Assembly: GCA_900472625.1 (NCBI GenBank)
Contig: UCIT01000007.1
Span: 248,001 to 312,000, forward strand
Origin: Hyphomicrobiales bacterium
Lineage (GTDB): Bacteria > Pseudomonadota > Alphaproteobacteria > Rhizobiales > Rhizobiaceae
DNA: 64,000 nt
Direction: 5' to 3'
This document shows positions 54,826 to 63,070 of the stretch, piece by piece. Numbering within the stretch: the stretch's first letter is position 1; each line of letters begins with the position of its first letter. The notes beneath the pieces were generated by a model that was not told the DNA's origin, ran no database searches, and saw only the letters and a program-made list of their open reading frames with translations. Made by a program: the position numbers and the translations under genes.

Positions 54826-56019
54826 AGTCGTCTTTTCGGCCAAGGCGTCGAGATAATCCGCATACCACTGCATCATCGGCACTCGCTCATCCCAATAGTC
54901 CGTCCTGTTGTAAGTTCGACGGGTTCGGTTTGGATCAAGGTGAGCCAACTGAGCCTCGATCGCATCCTCTCGAAATTTCCCTGATACATTCAGCAGCGTG
55001 CTCGCAGTCGTCCGGAAACCATGGGCGCAATGCTGCTCTTGCGTATTGTATCCCATACGACGCAAAGCCGAGTTCATTGAGTTCTCAGACAAGATATCCT
55101 TGCCCTTCATCATCGATTTGAAGACGAACTTCTGATCCCCATTGAGCGGCCTCATGCTTTCGATCACATCCATGGCCTGGTCGGAGAGAGGCACGTCCTG
55201 TGGACGTCGCAGCTTTGACTTCGAGGCTGGTATCGACCATATCCGCCCTTTGAGATCCAACTCATCCCATTCGAGCGTCCGAGTCTCACCAGGACGAGCA
55301 AAGCAGTACGCCTGAAGCCTCAGAGCGGCGCCGAGCTGTGGCCAGCCATCGTAGCCTTGGACAGCTCGCATCAGACCGCCGACATCGGCCGGCTCGGTCA
55401 GTCCAGGATAGCTCTCCGTGACGTGCTGCTTGAGAGCCCCCTTCATCGATGGGGTGGGATCGATCTCGATCTGACCCTTCGCGATTGCCAGTTGGAAGAC
55501 ACGGCTGATAGTCGCTCGAGTCTGAATGGCTGAATAGACGACTCCCCGCGCCTCGATATGCTTGATGACGTTCGCGATCTCGATCGGCTTGATATCCGCG
55601 ATCGGTCGTCTCGCCAGTGGCTTGGAAAGCTCTTTGAGCATCCAGGTATTCTTCTCAATCGTTGGGGCAGCCCGGCCGCGCTTCACCATATTTTCGAGAT
55701 AGGCGTCGACAGCCTTGTCGAAAGTGTTCTCTTGCGAGATCGTCGCGACAAGCTTCGCCTGCTTCTTCTCGGCGCCTGGATCTAGGTCTTTCGCCAGTAG
55801 AGCTTTCGCTGCCTCTCTAGCCGCGCGAGCTGCACTCAGTGAGACAGCGGGATACTGCCCGACAGCAAGGGTTTTACGAGTCCCAAAAAACCTGTAATCT
55901 AGTCGCCAAAGCTTGGTCCCGTTGGGCTTTACGAGGAGATAAAGGCCTCCCCCATCAGCCTTTTTATATTGTGTGGCCAAGGGCTTGAGGTTCTTCAAAG
56001 CGGTATCAGTCAATGCCAT
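54799..56019 (-). CDS. P4-type tyrosine integrase of phage 1
   Basis: 406 residues from ATG 56019; a longer frame from 56118 is possible. N-terminal arm-binding DUF4102 domain (TALKNLKPLATQYKKADGGG ... WRLDYRFFGTRKTLAVGQYP), a SAM-like core-binding domain and the catalytic domain with Arg in FARPGETRTLEW, HGFRTTAST (His-x-x-Arg), and LAHLDPNRTRRTYNRTD with the Tyr nucleophile. Integrates at a tRNA 3' end; the remnant at 56192 lies immediately upstream. Confidence 0.92.
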   Translation of the reverse strand: MALTDTALKNLKPLATQYKKADGGGLYLLVKPNGTKLWRLDYRFFGTRKTLAVGQYPAVSLSAARAAREAAKALLAKDLDPGAEKKQAKLVATISQENTFDKAVDAYLENMVKRGRAAPTIEKNTWMLKELSKPLARRPIADIKPIEIANVIKHIEARGVVYSAIQTRATISRVFQLAIAKGQIEIDPTPSMKGALKQHVTESYPGLTEPADVGGLMRAVQGYDGWPQLGAALRLQAYCFARPGETRTLEWDELDLKGRIWSIPASKSKLRRPQDVPLSDQAMDVIESMRPLNGDQKFVFKSMMKGKDILSENSMNSALRRMGYNTQEQHCAHGFRTTASTLLNVSGKFREDAIEAQLAHLDPNRTRRTYNRTDYWDERVPMMQWYADYLDALAEKTTSTGAGDAI

Positions 56020-56168
56020 TGTCGGTATCCAATTTTCCCGTCTTCGCCGATACCGACACGGATACCGACAAAACGTTGAGCTGTAACGTACCGTATGAGA
56101 CGTCACGAGCCGGATCAATATCGCAGAACGCCTGATTTACAGGGATTTCCGGTTTTTGTGAGACGTCA
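56020..56168. repeat. Candidate integrase arm sites / operator
   Basis: Inverted repeat TGTCGGTATCC (56020-56030) / GGATACCGACA (56060-56070) with a near-copy CGATACCGACA at 56048-56058, and direct repeats TGAGACGTCA at 56096-56105 and 56159-56168. They lie between the integrase start and the tRNA remnant, where arm-type sites are expected. Confidence 0.45.
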
Positions 56169-56191
56169 GGATACTTGCGGAGCGGGGAAGA

Positions 56192-56237
56192 TGGAGCGGG
56201 TGAAGGGAATCGAACCCTCGTATTCAGCTTGGGAAGC
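56192..56237 (-). other. Attachment site: 3' part of tRNA-Gly(CCC)
   Basis: On the - strand the last 46 nt of a tRNA-Gly: anticodon loop with CCC, variable region, T loop GGTTCGATTCC and acceptor end CCA. The 5' half is absent: bases beyond 56238 do not continue the tRNA. Hence it is a phage/prophage attachment core or junction, not a functional tRNA gene. 56238-56412 contain no other gene; see the finding on the junction. Confidence 0.8.
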
Positions 56238-56412
56238 TCGGCTTAATCACCAGTTTTCAGGCACTTGAATGTAAAACAACGGATTTTCCGTCAGAAATTG
56301 TCGAATAGTTTCAGTGGGGGTGTAAAACTCCGACGCGGCTGAGCCATGGCGTTTTGATACCATCCTACTGATCCAACGGCAATGAACTCAAACTGTTTGT
56401 TGGAGACATTCC

Positions 56413-57288
56413 ATGCAGCAATTTGCACACTCATTCGCAACGTCTTCCCTCCCGACAATGACCACCAAGACCTTCGCGGCGACGGCCGCCAGCTACCTAG
56501 AACATGGTGGCGAGGCACGCTACCTCGCTCCCATCATTGAGCACTTCGGCAGCACGCCGGTTGGTGCCATTTGCGCCTTCGATGTGAAGCAGATGGCACT
56601 TCGGCTTTACCCCGACCAGAGTAATGCAACGCGAAATCGACAGGCACTCACCCCAGCTCGCGCCGTTATCTTGCACGGCCACGAGCGCGGTTGGTGCAGT
56701 CTGATTCGCATCAAGAAGCTGAAGGAGAGTAAACCGCGTCCGAAAGCGCCAGCGTCGCCAATATGGATGCATGCATTCATCCGTCGATGCGACCGCGATG
56801 GACTGCCGCACTTAGCGGCGCTGGTGCTCTTCATGGCACAAACCGCCGCTAGAGTGAGCGAAGCGTTGAGCCTTCAGTGGAGAGACGTTGATCTCCCAGC
56901 ACGACGGGCGATGATCCTTAAGACGAAAACAGGCACTAACTCCACAAGGCATCTGACCGACGAGCAAGTGTCTCGGCTCCGAGCGATGCGAGGCAGCGAA
57001 CCCGACGACGCCCCAGTGTTTCGATATCGCAATCGTCACGCGGTCAATGAGCGCATCAAAGCAGTCTGCAGGCGGGCCGATATCAGCTACAAGTCATCCC
57101 ACCTTTGTGGGCGCCACACCTTCGCGACAACCGCCATCGATCTTGGGATGGATGTGAGAACAGCGATGGAGGCGGGTGATTGGAAGACTTCAAGCATCTT
57201 CCTTGGGATATACGTGCACCCCCGTCAAAACTCTGGCCGCATCGTGGCCGACAGGTTCAACGCCCATCAGTTCGACGTCAGCGTGTGA
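56413..57288 (+). CDS. Second tyrosine recombinase (phage 2 or orphan)
   Basis: 291 residues, GGAGA upstream. Core catalytic domain with Arg in AARVSEALSLQW, Lys in KTKTGTNS, HLCGRHTFAT (His/Arg box with an inserted residue compared with the usual HxxR) and a GDWKTSSIFLGIYVH segment with the nucleophile Tyr. N-terminal arm-binding domain is short. Adjacent to phage 2 genes and running away from the phage 1 integrase; it could be the integrase of phage 2 that used the same attachment locus. Confidence 0.82.
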   Translation: MQQFAHSFATSSLPTMTTKTFAATAASYLEHGGEARYLAPIIEHFGSTPVGAICAFDVKQMALRLYPDQSNATRNRQALTPARAVILHGHERGWCSLIRIKKLKESKPRPKAPASPIWMHAFIRRCDRDGLPHLAALVLFMAQTAARVSEALSLQWRDVDLPARRAMILKTKTGTNSTRHLTDEQVSRLRAMRGSEPDDAPVFRYRNRHAVNERIKAVCRRADISYKSSHLCGRHTFATTAIDLGMDVRTAMEAGDWKTSSIFLGIYVHPRQNSGRIVADRFNAHQFDVSV

Positions 57289-57495
57289 TTTCTGTGGACC
57301 GGAACGCACCAAGAACAGAATCGATTGCGTCACTGACGTTGCAACTTGGCGATTCTTATAGGACGATAAGTTGAGGCGACGGAAGATTCGACCCCTGCCG
57401 CCGCCTCGATACGTCAACCTAGCTGTGTAGGCACGACCACTCTAGACCGATACGGTGAGTCGTCAAGCTTCACAGCCAAAAGTGAAAGCTTTAAA

Positions 57496-57810
57496 ATGGC
57501 AACCTACTTCCTTTCATTCAGGATCGCCGACAAGACCGTGGGCGGCAAAACCTATAACGAGCGTCGTGAGGCGATGATCGACGCGGTCTACACCAAAGGC
57601 AACGGCTTCTGGGATGGGACCACTTCGTTCATCATCGTTAACTCGTCGTTGAACACCTCTTCAATTGCCGCAAAGGCAGCAGCTCCGCTTAGCAAAGCTG
57701 ACGACATGCTTATCGTCTTCGATCCCGAGGACATGTCGATGGTCCACTTCGGGAAGGTCGATCATCCCGCCATCCTGAAGTCATTTTTCAAACATCCAAG
57801 AGAACTTTGA
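57496..57810 (+). CDS. Unknown small protein
   Basis: 104 residues. Strand-helix pattern (TYFLSFRIADKTVGGKTY ... FWDGTTSFIIVNSSLNTSSI ... DDMLIVFDPED) recalls proteins of unknown function with a small alpha/beta fold found in many bacteria, and superficially Cas2/VapD-like ferredoxin folds. May be host-derived. Low information on role. Confidence 0.65.
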   Translation: MATYFLSFRIADKTVGGKTYNERREAMIDAVYTKGNGFWDGTTSFIIVNSSLNTSSIAAKAAAPLSKADDMLIVFDPEDMSMVHFGKVDHPAILKSFFKHPREL

Positions 57811-57823
57811 TTAGCTGAAAAAT

Positions 57824-57857
57824 CCTCTGGCGCAATCTATTGCAATTGCGCCAGAGG
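57824..57857 (-). terminator. Strong hairpin terminator
   Basis: CCTCTGGCGCAAT (57824-57836) / ATTGCGCCAGAGG (57845-57857), 13-bp perfect stem with an 8-nt loop; on the - strand it is followed by ATTTTTC. Ends leftward transcripts of the phage 2 arm or forms a bidirectional terminator with the 57496 gene. Confidence 0.75.
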
Positions 57858-58025
57858 AGACATGTGGTCGGACTTCATGCCGGAGTACGATAACGCACTG
57901 TCACCAAGTGCTTAGCAGAGCGTGAGGCGAACTCTGCGACGGCCTGATCGCTATGTTTTCCCAATTGCATGCCCCACGGCTAACCTTGGCTTTACCGAAG
58001 AGCCTAGGTTTCATATCCTGCGCTC

Positions 58026-58256
58026 ATGCAAGACAATTCGACATGGGCAGGAATGATCGCCCTCAACCTCAGCTACCACGTCTACTGCAGCCACTGCGAC
58101 CGTCATGCCGAGATAGACTTGGAGACAATGCCACCGGAAGGGAAGGCGATTGGACGGACGTTTCGATGCAGTCTGTGCAATAGGCCTGGTTCGACGGTCG
58201 TAGGTCACAAGAGCGCAAATCACTCCTATCCGGGTTCAAGGAAGCCATCGCCTTAG
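58026..58256 (+). CDS. Small zinc-ribbon protein, rhizobial type
   Basis: 76 residues. CSHCDRHAEIDLE and CSLCNRPGSTVV provide four Cys for zinc. This short sequence pattern is common as a small conserved protein in rhizobia, so it may be a host gene or one carried by phage 2. Function unknown. Confidence 0.65.
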   Translation: MQDNSTWAGMIALNLSYHVYCSHCDRHAEIDLETMPPEGKAIGRTFRCSLCNRPGSTVVGHKSANHSYPGSRKPSP

Positions 58257-58324
58257 CCGCCCCAATTCCTGCCCATCAAACATATTGCAATCATCGCGAG
58301 CGGTGATACTCATTGCTGGAACAT

Positions 58325-58741
58325 ATGGGGGAACTGGTGAGAAATGTTGCAGCTTTGGCACTGTGTGCCTTCGCCCTCTCCGGGTGTGAGACTAACTATT
58401 CCTATTCGCCTATCATCACCAGCCCACCTAACCTAGAGATGACTCAGGCCCGCTGTCAGATGATGTCCACTAGCACTCAACAGGGTATGTTCGCCTTCGG
58501 AACTCCACAATACGTTGCAGGCGCCCAACTTGGTAATGCTATCAGCAACGATATCCGGGCGGATCAATTCGTAAAGCAGTGCATGACCATGAATGGGTGG
58601 CGGCGGGTGCCGAATACAGGTCATTCGGTGAGCAAGCCAACAAGCAGGGCCGCCAACTGCCCAAGAAGCTATCCAAAGCCGGTTTCCGAAATGACCCAGC
58701 TTGAGAAAGCTAAGTATCGGGTGAATACGCCAGGATGCTAG
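58325..58741 (+). CDS. Predicted lipoprotein
   Basis: 138 residues from ATG 58325 (or GTG 58337, closer to a GGGGGAA). Signal peptide with lipobox FALSGC. Mature part Cys/Tyr-containing with a conserved-looking RCQMMSTSTQQGMFAFGTPQ and a Pro/Ser tail. Overlaps the 3' end of the leftward gene at 58738 by 4 nt. Possible lysogenic conversion gene. Confidence 0.65.
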   Translation: MGELVRNVAALALCAFALSGCETNYSYSPIITSPPNLEMTQARCQMMSTSTQQGMFAFGTPQYVAGAQLGNAISNDIRADQFVKQCMTMNGWRRVPNTGHSVSKPTSRAANCPRSYPKPVSEMTQLEKAKYRVNTPGC

Positions 58742-59190
58742 GGGAAGAAATCAGTCGTCGTGGTCCAGAACGGATGGCAACGGTGTATGAGCTGCGCAAA
58801 GCTTCCCTTGCGCAGCTCATCAGGTCGAACCCCAATAATCCAAGGTCCTGCCTTTTGATAACCGACCGGACGGTTTGGGCTTGAGGTATCCCCTTTTTCG
58901 CGCATCAGTACGACAGATACTCGCTCAAATCCCTCGCTGCGGCTTCCCGCAAACCAGCTGACACCAACATACTCGCAGTCGCGTATCTTTCGAAACGCGG
59001 CGCGGATCTCCGTCTGCCCGTCAGGAAGCTCTTTTATCGAAAGGATTTCCAGCTTTGAAACGACTGGAAAGTATTCCGTCTCGATCGCCGGCCCGATCGC
59101 ATAGACCGTGAAGACGCCAGAAAAGAACACGATCGTCGCGCACATCGATTTCACGGCGAGGACGCCAAGGGCGGCAAATCTATTTGCCAA
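58738..59190 (-). CDS. Membrane-anchored protein, conserved cassette gene B (phage 2)
   Basis: 150 residues from a TTG at 59190 that overlaps the stop of gene A; the ORF reaches further upstream but then overlaps gene A. Membrane helix about 10-35 (GVLAVKSMCATIVFFSGVFT), then GPAIETEYFPVVSKLEILSI, KIRDCEYVGVSWFAGSRSEG and a C-terminal RCHPFWTTTTDFFP. Clear homologue of 25778-26212 in phage 1. Confidence 0.75.
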   Translation of the reverse strand: MANRFAALGVLAVKSMCATIVFFSGVFTVYAIGPAIETEYFPVVSKLEILSIKELPDGQTEIRAAFRKIRDCEYVGVSWFAGSRSEGFERVSVVLMREKGDTSSPNRPVGYQKAGPWIIGVRPDELRKGSFAQLIHRCHPFWTTTTDFFP

Positions 59191-59464
59191 TGATAAGCCC
59201 TCCTCGAAACACGAAGTTGGCAACAAGGGCAACGAAGGAGCCGCCGAATGCGGCGAGAACCCACCATCCGAGTTTGTAGACAGCCTGGATGCTCTTCTCG
59301 ATGCGTCCGAGGCGCTCTTCGAGATACTCATCTTTCAGCTCTTCCTTCGCCTCCTGCACTGCCTTGTCCTTCTGAAACTCGGACATGACCAGCGTCAACT
59401 CAGTCAGCGATTTGGCATGCGCCTGCACATCCCGCTCGATAAGATCCTGTCTGTCTAAGGTCAT
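59180..59464 (-). CDS. XhlA-like coiled-coil membrane protein, cassette gene A (phage 2)
   Basis: 94 residues from ATG 59464 with AGGA upstream; longer ORFs lie over the neighbouring gene. N-terminal charged coiled coil (QKDKAVQEAKEELKDEYLEE) and C-terminal membrane helix (GWWVLAAFGGSFVALVANF), same layout as 26209-26571. Follows the spanin genes. Confidence 0.7.
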   Translation of the reverse strand: MTLDRQDLIERDVQAHAKSLTELTLVMSEFQKDKAVQEAKEELKDEYLEERLGRIEKSIQAVYKLGWWVLAAFGGSFVALVANFVFRGGLIIGK

Positions 59465-59528
59465 TGCGTCATCCTGAATGCAGGTGCCATGCGGGGTCGT
59501 CATGCCGGTCGAGCGCCCGGCGGCGAAA

Positions 59529-59861
59529 TCAGTGTGGGCCTCCCTTGGAGTACAGATCGACGAGGCGCCGATTATAATCCTCACCCCACGCAGCGCAGTC
59601 GTCTGCTTTCCGATCGCGATCGTCGGCCGAGACCTGCCAGCGCCAATCGTGGATCACCCACGGTTCATCGGCGATCGGCACGCGATCGACCTTTGCCGTG
59701 CACGCGCCCGGCAGAGCCAGCTTTGGCGGCTGCGCCTTCGTCTGCGCGGCTAGGACCACAGCAGCGCTCAGCTTCGCTTGAGCCTTTGTGTCGTCTGGCG
59801 TGGTCTGGCAACCAGTCAGCGCCAAACCCAGAAGAGAGGCCATTAGTGCTTTGCTTGCCAT
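59529..59861 (-). CDS. Outer-membrane spanin (Rz1-like lipoprotein)
   Basis: 110 residues. Signal peptide with lipobox LALTGC; mature part short and Pro/Ala-rich then DWRWQVSADDRDRKADDCAA. Overlaps the i-spanin gene by 19 nt, the classical overlapping arrangement. Confidence 0.75.
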   Translation of the reverse strand: MASKALMASLLGLALTGCQTTPDDTKAQAKLSAAVVLAAQTKAQPPKLALPGACTAKVDRVPIADEPWVIHDWRWQVSADDRDRKADDCAAWGEDYNRRLVDLYSKGGPH

Positions 59862-60274
59862 TCCCGATCCCTTTCATTTGGCCGCGACAGCCCTGTATCG
59901 GCTGCGGCTTCCGCCAGCAGCTTGGCAATCGTGGCCTGATCGGCTGATTTCTGCCGCTCGGCAGCAAAGGCACGCTCATCGGCTTGCGCGGCGGCCTCAT
60001 CAGCCATGCGCCGCAAAGCCCGCTCGCGATCGAGCATTGCCTGCAGTGCCGCCACATCAGCTGCTGACGTCAGATCCTTGATCCTCCCATCACAGACGAG
60101 CCTTGAGGAGGAGAGAGCGGCCTCCGTTGCGTCTTGGACACGACCGTTGATCACCTGGCCAACCAGCGGAAGCCGAAGGCCCTCGTAAAGGAAGAGGAAC
60201 AGAGCCGAGGCCAGAACGATGCCCGCGATCACGGCGAGTGGGATTTTGATGATGTCGGAGAGCCTTGCGAACAT
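59843..60274 (-). CDS. Inner-membrane spanin (Rz-like)
   Basis: 143 residues. N-terminal membrane helix (LAVIAGIVLASALFLFLYEG), periplasmic Ala/Glu/Arg-rich coiled coil (LQAMLDRERALRRMADEAAA) and polar end. With the lipoprotein above it should bridge both membranes in the last step of lysis. Confidence 0.78.
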   Translation of the reverse strand: MFARLSDIIKIPLAVIAGIVLASALFLFLYEGLRLPLVGQVINGRVQDATEAALSSSRLVCDGRIKDLTSAADVAALQAMLDRERALRRMADEAAAQADERAFAAERQKSADQATIAKLLAEAAADTGLSRPNERDREWQAKH

Positions 60275-60864
60275 CAGAGCCCCGATACGCAGATTTCAGC
60301 TTCGCCGATGCGCTGCGCGTCGCCCATCTCGCGACGACGGACAAGGCCCGTCACGACCTGGCCGCCAGCACGGTTCCACGCGGTCTGCGCTTCGCAAGCC
60401 TCCCGGTAACGGCCAGCCGAAGCCAGGCGCGCCGCCGTCGAGTTAACCATGCCAGTAACCCCGAAATTATATGCGCCAGAAGTCTGAGACGCCTGCACAC
60501 TCACGGGAAATGAGGTGAAGCCGGGGATCTTCTTGGTGAGCGGCACGTAGTAATCGGAGTAAACCCGCTTCTGCAGGATCTCGTCGCACTGCACTTTTGT
60601 GAACGACATTCCCGGCGACACCGGTTTTCCGTTGATGCGGGTCTCGCCGTAGCAGATGTCATAGATCTTCGCGAACGGGTCCCAGTGCGATTTCAGTGCA
60701 AGCCCTTCCCACGGCTTGATCAGGCTATCAGTCGCCAGGATGACGGCGGCAGGCGGTGCGCTCTCGGTAAAGAAAGTGCCGCCGCCTGCGAGAATTGCCG
60801 CGAGCGTGGCGCCGGCGATCGCAGCCTTGCCCCGCTTCGATGAGTTGATCCTATTGATCGGCAT
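60274..60864 (-). CDS. GH24 SAR-type endolysin
   Basis: 196 residues. N-terminal signal-anchor-like stretch (KAAIAGATLAAILAGGGTFF) and the lysozyme core with the catalytic Glu in KPWEGLALKSHWDPF, a Cys in YDICYGETRING and RVYSDYYVPLT. The anchor and free Cys match phage P21-type endolysins that are released from the membrane and activated by disulfide rearrangement. Confidence 0.85.
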   Translation of the reverse strand: MPINRINSSKRGKAAIAGATLAAILAGGGTFFTESAPPAAVILATDSLIKPWEGLALKSHWDPFAKIYDICYGETRINGKPVSPGMSFTKVQCDEILQKRVYSDYYVPLTKKIPGFTSFPVSVQASQTSGAYNFGVTGMVNSTAARLASAGRYREACEAQTAWNRAGGQVVTGLVRRREMGDAQRIGEAEICVSGL

Positions 60865-61072
60865 CGGCTATGCCTTTCTGCGCTACGAGGCGCGCTACGA
60901 ACGCCGCCCCGACCGTGAGGCCAGAGAGTGCAGCGAACAGACGTGGGGGGATCGGTACGAAGCTGTCGAGGTATGGAAGGGCGAACTCAAGGCCTGAGAG
61001 AGCGCCGGCCAGCAGCATCAACCGCACCGACCAGGCACGCTTGAGCACTGCGCGCCAATTGGTGACGAGCAT
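60851..61072 (-). CDS. Small holin-like membrane protein
   Basis: 73 residues with two hydrophobic segments (SVRLMLLAGALSGLEFALPY and FAALSGLTVGAAFVARLVAQ) separated by a short turn; overlaps the endolysin start. Holin or pinholin candidate by position and size. Confidence 0.7.
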   Translation of the reverse strand: MLVTNWRAVLKRAWSVRLMLLAGALSGLEFALPYLDSFVPIPPRLFAALSGLTVGAAFVARLVAQKGIADADQ

Positions 61073-61099
61073 GATGGACTCCGAATTGTCGTTTGGATG

Positions 61100-61597
61100 C
61101 TAGAAAGGCTTCGATTTCATCTGATGTCGGCCAGCGATCGGCGCGTACTTCCACCCGAGCCATCCCGTTTTGTGGCGGTATCCGAAGATCCGGAAGCCTG
61201 ATTTCAAGCAGATCACCGTCCAGTACGATACCGGCGGATATGCCTCGCCGGTTTCGAAGATCATCGTCGAGCCCTCAGCGGAGAACCCGAGAGGACCAGC
61301 GACGAAACCATAAGCCGGGTTGCGACAAATCCAAGAGACCCGCTGCCACCAGAGTTTAAAGCCGGTCGCATCAGGGGCGTATCCATCCTTGCCCTGCTCG
61401 ATCCCGCCGTCGAGGCTGGCGTCATGGGTGTAAAACCAACGGAGCCAAAACACCTGGTTGCTGCCCGTCGCCATGGATACGCCAGCAATGATGGGCGAGA
61501 GGGCATAAGCCAGAAGCGTCACCAGCCACGCGATAGGCACGAGGATGGGATAGACCGCGACCGATACGGGCGCGAGCCGGAAGACTTTCCAGAACAT
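61100..61597 (-). CDS. Phage membrane protein, DUF7338-like
   Basis: 165 residues. N-terminal hydrophobic helices (SVAVYPILVPIAWLVTLLAY) followed by the phage-conserved block RWFYTHDASLDGGIEQGKDG and FKLWWQRVSWICRNPAYGF. Sequences of this kind recur near lysis genes in many phages; role unknown. Confidence 0.7.
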   Translation of the reverse strand: MFWKVFRLAPVSVAVYPILVPIAWLVTLLAYALSPIIAGVSMATGSNQVFWLRWFYTHDASLDGGIEQGKDGYAPDATGFKLWWQRVSWICRNPAYGFVAGPLGFSAEGSTMIFETGEAYPPVSYWTVICLKSGFRIFGYRHKTGWLGWKYAPIAGRHQMKSKPF

Positions 61598-61613
61598 GTC
61601 AATAATCCTAGAA

Positions 61614-61623
61614 GGGGGGGGGG
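61614..61623. repeat. Run of ten G (C on the coding strand)
   Basis: Homopolymer directly after the stop codon of the fibre assembly gene and 16 nt before the start of the downstream gene. Position is outside the coding frames, so slippage would alter only the leader spacing. Confidence 0.8.
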
Positions 61624-62124
61624 TTAGGCCGCCTCGTCACCAATGGTGGCGGCCAGTTCGGACGGCATGGGCGGACCCATGATCGCATCAGCTCGATCGG
61701 CATCGAGCGCAGCAGCAATGATCGCCTTGAACTTATTGAAAGCGTCCGCGCCCTGAGTGAAGGAGGTCGCTTTGTTGATCATGTTGCGCGTCTTCACTGG
61801 TGAGGCGTCGATCGCACCCTGTACCGTGTCAGCTTCTTCATCGCTGACCATCCGAGACCACGGAAGGTCCGCGCCTATCGTATATGGAGGAAGCACAGGC
61901 GGAACAACGGGAGGCGCTTTCCAGCCGTTACCGTCCCGAATAAATCCGGCAAACACGTCATCGGGAACGATCTCCCACGGAGGCAGGACATCCCCCCAAT
62001 GCCATCCGATCTCGACCTGCTCCCCGTCCACTTCTTCGAAGTCTATGATCCGCTCTCGGTCTGGGTCATATGAGATGTTGTCAATTATGCCGTTTACGAC
62101 GATCGCGTACTTAGACGATGACAT
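61624..62124 (-). CDS. Tail fibre assembly-like protein
   Basis: 166 residues from ATG 62124 (AAGG upstream). Pattern SKYAIVVNGIIDNISYDPDR ... GWHWGDVLPPWEIVPDDVFA with Pro-rich centre; the gene follows a fibre gene and overlaps it by 14 nt. Probably a fibre chaperone. Confidence 0.7.
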   Translation of the reverse strand: MSSSKYAIVVNGIIDNISYDPDRERIIDFEEVDGEQVEIGWHWGDVLPPWEIVPDDVFAGFIRDGNGWKAPPVVPPVLPPYTIGADLPWSRMVSDEEADTVQGAIDASPVKTRNMINKATSFTQGADAFNKFKAIIAAALDADRADAIMGPPMPSELAATIGDEAA

Positions 62125-63070
62125 GCTGCAGCCTTTCAAGATTAGCAATCAGGTAATATTCGGACATCCCTGCCTGGTTCTTTGCTCCGCCCACCGTTGT
62201 GGCGCTGCTGGTCACGAAGCTTTCAAACCTGTAGGTCTTGCCTGCAGTGAGCACCGTTGAGAATGGAGTCACAACGTTCATCCCACCTGCGATCGAGCCT
62301 AGAGACATTGCATAAGCGCCGATCGTGCCACCTACTGGCACGGTATCCGTCACGTTATAGATGCGGAAAGAGGTGACCTGAGACGAGTTGGCACCTACCG
62401 ATACCTGCCCATTGATTGTGCAATCAACCGCCACCGTAAACTGGTTTGATGCGATGGAAACGATACCGTCAGCGTCGGCGAGTTCGGTATTAAGATCGCG
62501 TATCGTCCATGCGCCGGCAGGCACACTTTGCCCAGCGACTCCCTGCGCCTTTTGGTCCGCTATGATAGCGAACGAGCGGCGAATGACCGCCTGACTATCA
62601 AGGATCTTGACGGTACTGCCCGCTTTACGGAGGCGCAGGCCACCTAGTGTGTCGTTCCGCCACAGATCACCGTCGGTTGGCGCAGATGGATCGACGCCGT
62701 TAGGGAGACGGAGGCCCGCCAACCCGGTGGTGCTAGCTGGCAAAATGATCTGCCCAGTCGTTGTGCCGCCTGTCTTCGTTAAGAAGGCAGAAAGATCGAA
62801 CTCTGCCGCCCCATCCCCGTATGTCACTTTTCCGGTGACGGTATCCATTACTCTGATCAAGCGATCGGCGGTGCCATCGAAGGCATACCATTTCAATTTC
62901 CCGGCCGTGGCCGTAGACATCCAGATCGTGCCCGCTACCGCATAGGATGGGCGAGCCGGGCCGCTGTGAGAACTCAGCAAGGCGTCGAGGCTGTCGTCGA
63001 TCCGCTGAGAATAGACTGTCGGTACGACGGGGCCATTCAGTGGCAGGCTCCAGTTTGCTGCTTGGCTCAT
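62111..63070 (-). CDS. Tail fibre protein
   Basis: 319 residues. N-terminal PVVPTVYSQRIDDSLDALLS then beta-repeat-like sections (LTKTGGTTTGQIILPASTTG, VASNQFTVAVDCTINGQVS), ending KAYRFESFVTSSAT-like. Next to a J-like gene; a phage 2 side or central fibre. Confidence 0.7.
   Translation of the reverse strand: MSQAANWSLPLNGPVVPTVYSQRIDDSLDALLSSHSGPARPSYAVAGTIWMSTATAGKLKWYAFDGTADRLIRVMDTVTGKVTYGDGAAEFDLSAFLTKTGGTTTGQIILPASTTGLAGLRLPNGVDPSAPTDGDLWRNDTLGGLRLRKAGSTVKILDSQAVIRRSFAIIADQKAQGVAGQSVPAGAWTIRDLNTELADADGIVSIASNQFTVAVDCTINGQVSVGANSSQVTSFRIYNVTDTVPVGGTIGAYAMSLGSIAGGMNVVTPFSTVLTAGKTYRFESFVTSSATTVGGAKNQAGMSEYYLIANLERLQHVIV

Noticed and set aside
56192..56237. Functional tRNA-Gly gene
   Set aside because: Only the 3' part from the anticodon loop on is present; D arm and 5' acceptor strand are missing.
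56386..56402. Operator-like CTCAAACTGTTTGTTGG before the second recombinase
   Set aside because: Has an extra base in the spacer and a changed right half; would otherwise extend the motif into phage 2.
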